Assembly (NCBI GenBank): GCA_028706585.1
Contig: JAQTVX010000105.1
Coordinates: forward strand, 1-7,280
Direction: 5' to 3'
Length of the DNA: 7,280 nt
Source of the DNA: Candidatus Krumholzibacteriia bacterium
Lineage (GTDB): Bacteria; Krumholzibacteriota; Krumholzibacteriia; Krumholzibacteriales; Krumholzibacteriaceae
Positions 1 to 6,299 of this stretch are shown piece after piece. Numbering within the stretch: the stretch's first letter is position 1; the number at the start of each line of letters is the position of its first letter. The notes below the pieces were generated by a model. The model was not told the origin of the DNA. It saw only the letters and a program-made list of their open reading frames with translations, and did no database searches. The translations under genes and the position numbers were made by a program.

Positions 1-503
1 GGATTCGGCGTTGTCGGCAAAAACACAGTCACGAAGTCGCGCTCCACGCCGTCGCTTCCCTTGAAGCGCCACGACGACGTCACGAGCCCGATCACGTACA
101 CGCCGTGTCTCGGATATTCGATCAGCACGACCTCCTTGAAGACCGTGCGCTCCTGCTTGAGGAACACCTCGCTCACCTGCTTGATTGCGACGTAGATGCT
201 TCTCACCATCGGTATCTTCTCGAAGCCTCCCTCGAGCCACTTGAGAAGCGTTCTGCCGAAGAACCCTCCGCCCAGAACGCCGGCGAGCAGTATGATCACG
301 ACGACGCCGATGAAGCCGAGGCCGGGAATATTCAGAAACGGATAGCGGACGGTGATGGGCTTGAGAAATCCATCTATCCAGATAAAGATGCGATAAAGCA
401 CATACGCCGTGACCACGGTAGGCAGCAGCACGAGCAGCCCCGTCAGGAATTTCCTTTTGATCCAGCGCAAGAACGCGCTTTCCGCTATTTTTCTGGCAAC
501 CAT
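1..503 (-). CDS. DUF502 family membrane protein (3' end cut by window edge)
   Basis: This is a partial gene. 167 complete codons are visible and the C-terminus lies beyond the left edge. The protein begins MVARKIAESAFLRWIKRK, a basic amphipathic start. Two hydrophobic segments follow, at about residues 19-43 and 61-83, with the Gly-rich stretch GVLGGGFFG ending the second. The soluble part contains IPMVRSIYVAIKQ (about 97-109) and DFVTVFLPTTPNP at the cut end. The IPxVRxIYxxxKQ and PTTPNP signatures are hallmarks of DUF502, a family of small inner-membrane proteins without an established biochemical function. The ATG at 503-501 lies inside the end of the corC-like gene (19-base overlap). A GAGGT six bases upstream can serve as ribosome binding site, so translation is probably coupled to that gene. 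The family call is firm. Any role in envelope or ion homeostasis would be inferred from operon context only. Confidence 0.9.
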   Translation of the reverse strand, partial: MVARKIAESAFLRWIKRKFLTGLLVLLPTVVTAYVLYRIFIWIDGFLKPITVRYPFLNIPGLGFIGVVVIILLAGVLGGGFFGRTLLKWLEGGFEKIPMVRSIYVAIKQVSEVFLKQERTVFKEVVLIEYPRHGVYVIGLVTSSWRFKGSDGVERDFVTVFLPTTPN

Positions 504-1705
504 ATCGCGACCTCGACGATCCGTTGTCCCTCGAGCCGGTCGATCCTGAAGCGTATGCCGGCGAATGCGACCTCCTCGCCCGCTTCCGGAACGCGGCCTA
601 TCAAGTTATAGAGAAATCCGCCCAGAGTGTCAACCTCGTCCGACGGAAGCGAAATCGAGAGCGCCGCGTTGAGATGATCGATCGCGACGCGTCCGGCCGC
701 GACGTACTGATGCGGCCCCGTCTGACGCACGAGCGGAGGCTCGTGATCGTACTCGTCAAGGATCTCCCCGACGATCTCCTCGAGAATGTCCTCGAGAGTC
801 ACGATCCCGGACGTCCCGCCGTACTCGTCTACGACGATAGCCATGTGCTTCTTTCCCCGCTGAAACTCGTTCAGGAGATCATCTATCTTCTTGCCCTCGG
901 GAACGAAATAAGCCTCGCGCAGCAGCCTGCCGCGACCGAGCCGCACCGTCTCCCCCGGCGGAATCTTGAGGATATCCTTGGCGTGGAGCATGCCGACGAT
1001 CCGGTCGATGCCGCCGTCGTAAACCGGCACTCTCGAATGCCCGGCGCCCGAAACCCTCTCTCGAATCTCCTCGATGGGCGTATGCACGTCAAGGGCGAAG
1101 ATATCGATCCGGGGGACCATCACGTCGCGCACCTTCTTGACGCCGAATTCCTGGATGCTGCGGATGAGCCTCGATCCCTTGTCCTCTATGAAGCCACCAG
1201 CGGCACCCGCCCGCGCGGCGGGAAAGAGAAAGAAAAGACGGGCCATTTCGCGTGGAAGGTTCGGGAAGATGAGCGAGACGAGCCTGAGGAAAAGCTCCGC
1301 GAGCGGACGGAACACCAGGTAGACCGGCAGGAGCGGATACGAGGCGACGAGGGCGAATCGAACCGGATTCATCGACGCGATCCCTGACCCCGCAACCGTG
1401 ACGACGATCACCGAAAATGCGATCGCCAAGATCGAAATGATCGGTTGGTACCCCTCCTGCCCTCCGAAAACTCCCCGCTGCGCCGCAACCGCTATCGCCG
1501 AGAGCACGGTCGCTTCAAGGCAGAATAGGGAGAGCATCAGGTGGAGTCTCCCTCGGTGCAGCAGGCGCGGACAGAGACTCCCCCGCATCTCGGCGGGAAA
1601 CGCCTTGCCCTCGTGCACGCGTGCCACGATCCCGAAGGCGGAGAAGCCGCCCGCAATGAGGAACTGCACGGCAAACAGAAACACGAGGAGCACAATCGTG
1701 GACAT
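485..1705 (-). CDS. CorC/HlyC-type CBS-domain membrane protein with divergent DUF21 domain
   Basis: The protein has 406 residues from the ATG at 1705; an in-frame GTG at 1723 would add six. The N-terminal part has four hydrophobic segments (about residues 2-28, 56-76, 87-109 and 114-147), the position of the DUF21/CNNM transmembrane domain. Two CBS domains follow, about 192-246 (VMVPRIDIF, HSRVPVYDGG) and 262-310 (VVDEYGGTSGIVTLEDILEE). A CorC_HlyC domain fills about 325-404 (DTLGGFLYNLIGRVPEAGE). The family is linked to Mg2+/Co2+ homeostasis, and CBS domains bind adenine nucleotides. The cytosolic half is canonical, but the membrane half lacks the GExxPK-type motif usually found before the NPxRxAL stretch, so transport activity is uncertain. 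I prefer the ATG because a G-rich run precedes it and the GTG is embedded in a hairpin. The position matches ybeX/corC downstream of ybeY in Escherichia coli. Whether the gene deserves the name corC is open. Confidence 0.88.
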   Translation of the reverse strand: MSTIVLLVFLFAVQFLIAGGFSAFGIVARVHEGKAFPAEMRGSLCPRLLHRGRLHLMLSLFCLEATVLSAIAVAAQRGVFGGQEGYQPIISILAIAFSVIVVTVAGSGIASMNPVRFALVASYPLLPVYLVFRPLAELFLRLVSLIFPNLPREMARLFFLFPAARAGAAGGFIEDKGSRLIRSIQEFGVKKVRDVMVPRIDIFALDVHTPIEEIRERVSGAGHSRVPVYDGGIDRIVGMLHAKDILKIPPGETVRLGRGRLLREAYFVPEGKKIDDLLNEFQRGKKHMAIVVDEYGGTSGIVTLEDILEEIVGEILDEYDHEPPLVRQTGPHQYVAAGRVAIDHLNAALSISLPSDEVDTLGGFLYNLIGRVPEAGEEVAFAGIRFRIDRLEGQRIVEVAIWLPEK

Positions 1706-1722
1706 ATTCGCCCCCAAGCCCA

Positions 1723-1743
1723 CCGCCCACCAGAGAGTGGCGG
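1723..1743 (-). promoter_or_regulatory. Intercistronic hairpin between ybeY and the corC-like gene
   Basis: Read on the minus strand, CCGCCAC (1743-1737), a six-base loop and GTGGGCGG (1730-1723) form a seven-bp stem with one bulged G. It begins seven bases after the ybeY stop and ends at the alternative GTG start at 1723. No T-run follows, so it is not a standard intrinsic terminator. It would hide the GTG while leaving the ATG at 1705 open. Short GC-rich stems arise by chance, so function is uncertain. Confidence 0.4.
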
Positions 1744-1750
1744 ACGGGAA

Positions 1751-2209
1751 TCATTCGAAGAGGCGTTCCACCTCCCCCCGGGGAAGCAATGCGAGCAGCA
1801 ACCGTTCTTCGGCAGCTTCCATCCGGGCCTCGCTTCGCGCGTCGTCATGGCGGTGCCCGCGGAGGTGAAAGAGCCCGTGCACGAGGAGCCTCGCCGCGTA
1901 CGAGCGCACCGAAACACGGCGGCGCCTGGCCCCGCGCAGGACGCGCGTCCGGCAGAGGTAGATTTCCCCTATCGGCGCTTCCCTGGCCGGATCCGGACCA
2001 TGGCACGGGAAGGTCAGTATCTCGGCCGCGCCGGTCCGCTTCTTGTACGAACGGTTCAAGCGAGTCATCATCCGCTCGCCGATCCAGTTCACCTCTACAG
2101 ACGAGCCCCGGGGCGGAACGCCGGCCGCGATCGTACGCAAAAGAGGCGACAGCCTGGCGCACGCGGCGCGATTGCCGAGGCGAGCACCTTGCGCGATCAC
2201 AAGCTTCAT
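1751..2209 (-). CDS. ybeY: YbeY endoribonuclease / rRNA maturation factor
   Basis: The protein has 152 residues, close to the usual 150-155. YbeY is a zinc-dependent metalloprotein needed for 16S rRNA 3'-end maturation and 70S ribosome quality control. The zinc motif is seen as HGLFHLRGHRH, giving His111, His115 and His121 with the family spacing HxxxHxxxxxH, followed by a Met/Glu-rich helix (ARMEAAEERLL). Upstream, LNRSYKK (51-57) and EILTFP (63-68) match the LNxxYR...VLSFP region, and GEIYLCRTRV (81-90) matches the GDIxIs strand. The sequence is unusually Arg-rich and departs from consensus: Lys replaces the conserved Arg of YR, the PTD of PTDVLSFP is not kept, and GYDH is GHRH. The ATG at 2209 overlaps the pgpH stop as ATGA, with a GGAGGAG ribosome binding site eight bases upstream. 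Its place between phoH-pgpH and a corC-like gene agrees with the assignment. Confidence 0.93.
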   Translation of the reverse strand: MKLVIAQGARLGNRAACARLSPLLRTIAAGVPPRGSSVEVNWIGERMMTRLNRSYKKRTGAAEILTFPCHGPDPAREAPIGEIYLCRTRVLRGARRRRVSVRSYAARLLVHGLFHLRGHRHDDARSEARMEAAEERLLLALLPRGEVERLFE

Positions 2210-4443
2210 GAGGAGAGCTCCTCCCCGTCGCGCTGCGACGGATAAGGAATCCTCGAATGAAAGACCCCCGTAAGGAGCTGGATGAACTTCTCGCGCACCA
2301 CAGCAATGTCGTTGAGGGTGAGGCCGCTCTCATCGAGCTCGCCGTCGTTCATCCGCGACTCGATGATCTTCTGCACGATCGTGCGGATTCTCGGCGCCGT
2401 CGGACCTTCGAGCGAGCGCACTGCCGCCTCCGCGGAATCGGCAAGCATGATGAGGGCAGTTTCTTTCGAGCTCGGCCGCGGTCCGGGATAGCGGAAATCG
2501 CTGATGTTGACGCTGTCGTGTGAATCATACTCCAGCGCCCGCTGGTAGAAGTACGCCATCACCGTAGTCCCATGGTGCTCGCGGATCGCGTCGACGACGA
2601 CGCGCGGTAGTTTCTCGCGCTTCGCGAGCTCGATCCCCTCCTTGACATGGGAGGCGAGAATCAAAGCGCTCATGCGTGGGGTGAGCCGTTCGTGCTTGTT
2701 GACGTTGTCCCCCTTGTTCTCGAAAAAGTACTCGGGCTTCGCCAGTTTTCCTATATCGTGATAGTATGCACCCACGCGGGCCTGGATCCCGTTCGCCCCC
2801 ACCTCCTCCGCGACCGCCTCGACGAGGTTCCCCACCATCAGAGAATGGTGATACGTGCCCGGCGCCTCGATGACGAGGCGCCGCAGAAGAGGCCTGTTGA
2901 GATCGCTCAGTTCCATGAGAGTGAAGTCCGTCGTAGCGTCGAATATCGATTCGAAGATCGGAAGGATGAACATGACCATGATCGAGCAAGCGAGACCGTT
3001 AGCGACGCCGAGGAGTGAAGAGCGAAGGAATCCAGCCAGGGACATTCCCTCGGTGAAACCGAAACCGGCGATCCCGATGACATATGCCGCCGCCACGTAA
3101 AGAAATATCGTGTAGAAGTTCTTCCGCTCCCTGAGATGTGCGATGCTGATGATACCCGCGGCGCCGGCGAACAGAGAGATGAACGCGTAGCTGGCCGGCA
3201 GGCTGGTATGAGTGATGATGAGAAGAGACGCGAAGATAGTGAAGATGACGGCCGCCTGGATGCCGAAGAACGCCGTGCACAGAAGCGAAACCAGCGAAAT
3301 CGGTATCAGGTACGGGTCCAACGACGGCAGTCTCATGACAAGCGCCGTGAGAACCAGATAGAGCGACAGAATTATGAAAACGAGCGTGAGCCTGGCCGGC
3401 GCAAACATGATATCCGGTTGAAAGCGGCGAAGCGCGAGGCCAAGAAGACAGAGCAACACGAGCACTCGCAGACCCTTGCCGAAGAGGATCCAAATCCGTT
3501 TCCCGTAGGAAGAGGCGAGATCCAGAGCGACACGTTTTTCCTCCATCGCCTCGAGCATCTCGATCTGAGCGCGGGTCACCTTGTCGTGCTTCGCGATTAT
3601 CCGCTCGTCTTTCGCGACGGCGAACGAGCGTTCGATCAGCCGCATTGCCTCGTCGCGTCGGGACTTCGTTTCCCGGGCGTCGTATATGAGGTTCGGCACG
3701 AGGTAGGATCTCACGATTCCATAGAAAAGCCGCGCCGTCTTCTCGCTGGCCGGAAATAGCCTCCGGGCCTCTGAAGTGATGATGGAACCAAGTTCCTCCT
3801 GATTGATGAGCGACGGTGTCGAAACAAACGACTCCTCCCCGCCCGCGATGACCGAGATACGCTCGTAATCACGCCGCTTGAGCGGCGTCGCGTCGTTCAC
3901 GATTCCCCTTCGGATACACTGCTCCTGGAGCCTGAGGCTCTCCCTGAGGATGCGCTCGCGAACACCCTCGTCGATGAGGAGCTCGACCGCCTCGTGCCTG
4001 AGCTCCGGCGCGGCTTCCTTGATACGCAACACTCGGTCGCGAACGGATCCCGCGCCGCCCGCGGCGATCGAGCCGATTCTTTCGAAGAGACCGGCGAGAT
4101 CTTCAGGCAGGTGCTTCACCGCGCCGTCGTCGCGGACGTATACTGGAGGTATGGCTATTGCGGCTCGGGCGCGCTCGAGCTCCATCTCGTGCATGCTCAG
4201 TGGAACCACGAAGGAGAAGGGGGAGATGATGTCGACGTCGGCGATGTCTCCCTCGGCAAAACGAACGTTCTTCTTTTTCTGCGTTGGAGGAAAGAGCATG
4301 AGCGAGAGCGCCAGAAAAGCCGCGAGATAGAGAAGCGGGAGCCGCATCCGGCTGCTCACGCGCGGAAATGGGAGATAAAAATGACGCGCGCTTTCCTGAT
4401 CCGGCGTCTCCCCCTTGCCGCCGCTCGTGGGTTGGTCAATCAT
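2206..4443 (-). CDS. pgpH: 7TMR-HDED/HD-domain cyclic-di-AMP phosphodiesterase (PgpH/YqfF family)
   Basis: The protein has 745 residues in three parts. A first membrane helix lies at about 35-52. A large extracytoplasmic 7TMR-HDED region (about 55-310) follows, then a seven-helix membrane block from about 316 to 498 ending in FILPIFESIFD. The C-terminal cytosolic HD domain (about 515-735) has APGTYHHSLMVGN (His533), YYHDIGK (His562, Asp563), SHVKEG (His599), REHHGT (His623, His624) and LADSAEAAVRS (Asp669), so the metal-ligand set looks complete. In Listeria PgpH this family hydrolyses cyclic-di-AMP to pApA. I infer the same substrate here from domain order and motifs. The ATG at 4443 overlaps the phoH end by eight bases, with GGAG seven bases upstream. 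It sits between phoH and ybeY, as in many Firmicutes and some other phyla. A diadenylate cyclase partner is not in this window. Confidence 0.94.
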   Translation of the reverse strand: MIDQPTSGGKGETPDQESARHFYLPFPRVSSRMRLPLLYLAAFLALSLMLFPPTQKKKNVRFAEGDIADVDIISPFSFVVPLSMHEMELERARAAIAIPPVYVRDDGAVKHLPEDLAGLFERIGSIAAGGAGSVRDRVLRIKEAAPELRHEAVELLIDEGVRERILRESLRLQEQCIRRGIVNDATPLKRRDYERISVIAGGEESFVSTPSLINQEELGSIITSEARRLFPASEKTARLFYGIVRSYLVPNLIYDARETKSRRDEAMRLIERSFAVAKDERIIAKHDKVTRAQIEMLEAMEEKRVALDLASSYGKRIWILFGKGLRVLVLLCLLGLALRRFQPDIMFAPARLTLVFIILSLYLVLTALVMRLPSLDPYLIPISLVSLLCTAFFGIQAAVIFTIFASLLIITHTSLPASYAFISLFAGAAGIISIAHLRERKNFYTIFLYVAAAYVIGIAGFGFTEGMSLAGFLRSSLLGVANGLACSIMVMFILPIFESIFDATTDFTLMELSDLNRPLLRRLVIEAPGTYHHSLMVGNLVEAVAEEVGANGIQARVGAYYHDIGKLAKPEYFFENKGDNVNKHERLTPRMSALILASHVKEGIELAKREKLPRVVVDAIREHHGTTVMAYFYQRALEYDSHDSVNISDFRYPGPRPSSKETALIMLADSAEAAVRSLEGPTAPRIRTIVQKIIESRMNDGELDESGLTLNDIAVVREKFIQLLTGVFHSRIPYPSQRDGEELSS
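2210..2223 (-). promoter_or_regulatory. ybeY ribosome binding site inside an inverted repeat
   Basis: On the minus strand the bases before the ybeY ATG read GAGGAGCTCTCCTC, a perfect 6+6 inverted repeat with two bases between the arms. The left arm is the Shine-Dalgarno sequence. A five-bp stem GAGGA/TCCTC with a GCTC loop could hide it. The sequence also encodes the last residues of PgpH (EELSS), so a ribosome finishing pgpH would melt the stem and free the site. This is an inference from base pairing; the repeat itself is directly visible. Confidence 0.45.
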
Positions 4444-5494
4444 CTTTCTTCTCCGGAGGCGGTTCGGCGTCCTCCCGGCGCGCGTGCGCGCGTGCGCTGC
4501 CCGCGTGATCGCCCGGACCCCTCGCGGCGAGCGCCGCCCCCTTCGTGCTGAAGGCCCGGATGATTCGCTTCACGAGCCGGTGCCGCACCACATCCTCCTC
4601 TCCAAACGTTATGAAGGCAATCCCCTCTACCCCATCGAGTATCTCCCGAACCGCGACGAGCCCGGATATCGCGGGATCGGCCAGATCGATTTGGGTTATA
4701 TCTCCGGTCACAATCGCCTTCGAGCTCTCGCCGAGCCTTGTAAGAAACATTTTCATCTGTCCGATCGTGCTGTTTTGCGCCTCGTCAAGGATCGCGAACG
4801 AACCGTTGAGCGTTCTCCCACGCATGTAGGCAAGCGGCGCTATCTCGAGCACACCGGAGGCTATCATCTTGAGGACGCGCTCCTGACCGATCATGTCGCG
4901 GAACGCATCGAAGATCGGACGGAGATACGGCTCAATCTTCTCCTGCATGTCCCCCGGAAGAAAACCGAGGTTTTCCCCCGCCTCGACTACGGGGCGCGAG
5001 ATGAAGATGCGCTCGATATCGCCGTTCTTCAGCGCCGCGAGCGCACAGGCAATCGCGAGGTACGTCTTCCCAGTTCCCGCGGGGCCTATCGCGAAGACCA
5101 CGTCGTGGCGCCGGATCGCGTCAACGTACTCCTGCTGCCGCACGCTGCGCGGAACGACGTTTCGCCTTTTCACGGAGGAGTAGAAAACGGCCGATTCCTC
5201 GAGCGTCCCGATCTTCTCGAACCCCACCGTGCCCCCGCGTATGACGGTGAGCACGTCCCCTTCGGTTACGCTCCTGCCGCTCCCCGCCAGCTCTATGAGC
5301 CGTTCGAAGATACGCGTCAGCTGCTCGATCCGCCGCGGGGAACCGGACAGAATTATCTCGTCGCCCCGCACCGCAACACGCTCATCGAAATGTTCCTCGA
5401 TGAGCCGCAGGTTCCGGTCCTCGACGCCGAGGAGCTTGATCGGATCGATGCCGGCAATGGAGACGACCCGTCTCTTGAAATCCCGTTTCGCCAT
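4436..5494 (-). CDS. phoH: PhoH-family ATPase (YbeZ/PhoL type)
   Basis: The protein has 352 residues from the ATG at 5494. An N-terminal region (about 1-100) precedes the PhoH ATPase domain. Visible motifs are RQQEYVDAI (119-127), Walker A GPAGTGKT (137-144), ISRPVVEAGENLGFLPGD (165-182), GRTLN (226-230), Walker B ILDEAQN (235-241), VTGDITQIDL (262-271) and RHRLVKRI (304-311). These are the hallmarks of PhoH/YbeZ P-loop NTPases, related to superfamily 1 helicases and thought to work with YbeY in RNA processing. I chose this ATG because a strong GGGAGGGG ribosome binding site lies just upstream. The frame extends to a TTG at 5542, but that codon sits inside a hairpin and lacks a ribosome binding site. 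Residues from about 317 to the end form an Ala/Arg/Pro/Glu-rich tail without a recognisable domain. The stop overlaps the pgpH start by eight bases. Confidence 0.95.
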   Translation of the reverse strand: MAKRDFKRRVVSIAGIDPIKLLGVEDRNLRLIEEHFDERVAVRGDEIILSGSPRRIEQLTRIFERLIELAGSGRSVTEGDVLTVIRGGTVGFEKIGTLEESAVFYSSVKRRNVVPRSVRQQEYVDAIRRHDVVFAIGPAGTGKTYLAIACALAALKNGDIERIFISRPVVEAGENLGFLPGDMQEKIEPYLRPIFDAFRDMIGQERVLKMIASGVLEIAPLAYMRGRTLNGSFAILDEAQNSTIGQMKMFLTRLGESSKAIVTGDITQIDLADPAISGLVAVREILDGVEGIAFITFGEEDVVRHRLVKRIIRAFSTKGAALAARGPGDHAGSARAHARREDAEPPPEKKDD

Positions 5495-5495
5495 G

Positions 5496-5503
5496 CCCCT
5501 CCC
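5496..5503 (-). promoter_or_regulatory. Strong ribosome binding site that fixes the phoH start
   Basis: On the minus strand GGGAGGGG precedes the ATG at 5494 by one base from its last G; the core GGGAGG gives a spacing of three bases. This purine block, followed by the typical MAKRDF start, supports the internal ATG over the upstream TTG at 5542. It begins eight bases after the foot of the 14-bp hairpin, so it is not paired in that stem. Confidence 0.65.
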
Positions 5504-5511
5504 TAAATGCA

Positions 5512-5548
5512 GAACTCTTGGCTTCTCACAGGCGGAAGCCAAGAGTTC
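5512..5548 (-). promoter_or_regulatory. Perfect 14-bp hairpin upstream of phoH
   Basis: Arms GAACTCTTGGCTTC (5548-5535 on the minus strand) and GAAGCCAAGAGTTC (5525-5512) are perfectly complementary around a nine-base loop. It fills nearly half of the 84-base gap between the LysM gene and phoH. After the stem the minus strand reads TGCATTTAGGG, so there is no proper T-run. It could be an imperfect terminator or attenuator, an RNase processing or mRNA-stability stem, or a control element for phoH translation. A repeat this long is very unlikely by chance. Confidence 0.75.
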
Positions 5549-5557
5549 ATATCACGA

Positions 5558-5573
5558 CGCTCATGTACGAGCG
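5558..5573 (-). repeat. Small second hairpin in the gap before phoH
   Basis: CGCTC and GAGCG, separated by a six-base loop GTACAT on the minus strand, form a five-bp stem six bases after the stop of the LysM gene and ten bases before the large hairpin. It may be part of the same element, but five base pairs can occur by chance. Confidence 0.3.
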
Positions 5574-5578
5574 CATAC

Positions 5579-6289
5579 TCACTGAAGAGTATCCTGCCTC
5601 GGAATCACGAGCTCCTCGTTCGGGAAGATTAGGTCGGGATCCTTTATCTTGTCCCTGTTCGCCTCGAAGATGACGGGCCACTTGCGGTAATCGCCATAGA
5701 TCTCCCAGTATCCGGCGATCTTGCCCAGCCATTCGTCCCTGTTGACCTTGTAAGCGTACGGATAGTCGCGCGGTATCTTGACTTCCCATCCGGCAATGAC
5801 CCAGTTTGGATCCTCGATGAGTTCCTGGTTGCTTCTCCATATCCTGGGCCATTTGAGGGGATCCTGGTAGATCTCCTCGTACGAGGCGAGCCTCCAGAGG
5901 CAATCCCCGGGACGTATCTTCCACGTTTTCGGAAGCTGCGAGAGCGCCTGAAGCTGCCTGGAAAGCTCGTCTATCTCCGCCGTGTAGGCAGCGTAGTTCT
6001 TCTCGGCTTCTCGGAGATCCTTCGTCAAGCTCTTTATCTTCTCCTTGTTCTGGGCGACCTCGGCTTCAGACTTCTTGGACCGCCCCTGAAGCCCTTCCAG
6101 CTCGGTCGCCAGAGCCCGGCAGTACGCCTCTTTGTCCTTCTTCGACAACTTGGCGTACTCGGCGTCCTCGTAATATTCGCCCTTCTGAACATCGACGGAT
6201 CTCGGTCTGTAGCTGCTGCAGCTAGCGGCGAGAGCGAGGATCGACCCGATGGCAATCAATCGCGTTGTTCTCTTCATCACCATGATCAT
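5579..6289 (-). CDS. Putative lipoprotein with coiled coil and two tandem LysM domains
   Basis: The protein has 236 residues. A signal peptide (MKRTTRLIAIGSILALAASC from Met5) ends at Cys24, a plausible but weak lipobox (AASC), so it is probably exported and lipid-anchored. Residues about 47-118 are rich in Lys/Glu/Ala with heptad-like hydrophobics, suggesting a coiled-coil stalk. Two LysM repeats follow, about 122-174 (WKIRPGDCLWRLASY, LKWPRIWRSNQELIEDPNWV) and 178-231 (YKVNRDEWLGKIAGY, RKWPVIFEANRDKIKDPDLIFP). Both share the KWPxIxxxNxxxIxDPxxI pattern. LysM binds peptidoglycan or other GlcNAc polymers. No enzymatic domain is visible, so a structural or scaffolding role is likely. Three ATGs lie at 6289, 6283 and 6277. 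AAGGAG stands four bases before the first and ten before the second, so the exact start is uncertain by two codons. The upstream small lipoprotein gene ends 23 bases away, which suggests cotranscription. Confidence 0.85.
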   Translation of the reverse strand: MIMVMKRTTRLIAIGSILALAASCSSYRPRSVDVQKGEYYEDAEYAKLSKKDKEAYCRALATELEGLQGRSKKSEAEVAQNKEKIKSLTKDLREAEKNYAAYTAEIDELSRQLQALSQLPKTWKIRPGDCLWRLASYEEIYQDPLKWPRIWRSNQELIEDPNWVIAGWEVKIPRDYPYAYKVNRDEWLGKIAGYWEIYGDYRKWPVIFEANRDKIKDPDLIFPNEELVIPRQDTLQ

Positions 6290-6299
6290 TTTGCTCCTT

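Noticed and set aside
524..1387. Plus-strand open frame of 287 codons opposite the corC-like gene
   Set aside because: It is a shadow of the CBS-domain gene, with low-complexity charged composition and no recognisable motif.
1541..2245. Plus-strand open frame of 234 codons across ybeY and the corC start
   Set aside because: It is antisense to YbeY, whose zinc motif is clear; the frame crosses a gene junction and has no motif of its own.
3136..3759. Plus-strand open frame of 207 codons inside pgpH
   Set aside because: It is antisense to the membrane block of PgpH. Hydrophobic codons read backwards give the Glu/Arg/Lys-rich translation seen here.
4415..5506. Long plus-strand open frame of 363 codons opposite phoH
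   Set aside because: It lies antisense to a clear PhoH gene, its translation is rich in Arg/Asp/His without domains, and such frames are expected opposite GC-rich genes.
5495..5542. Upstream TTG start for phoH adding 16 residues
   Set aside because: The TTG lies within the 14-bp hairpin without a ribosome binding site, whereas the ATG at 5494 has a strong one and gives a normal N-terminus.
5512..5548. Calling the large hairpin a standard intrinsic terminator
   Set aside because: On neither strand is the stem followed by a T-run; only TGCATTTAG follows on the minus strand and ATATCACG on the plus strand.
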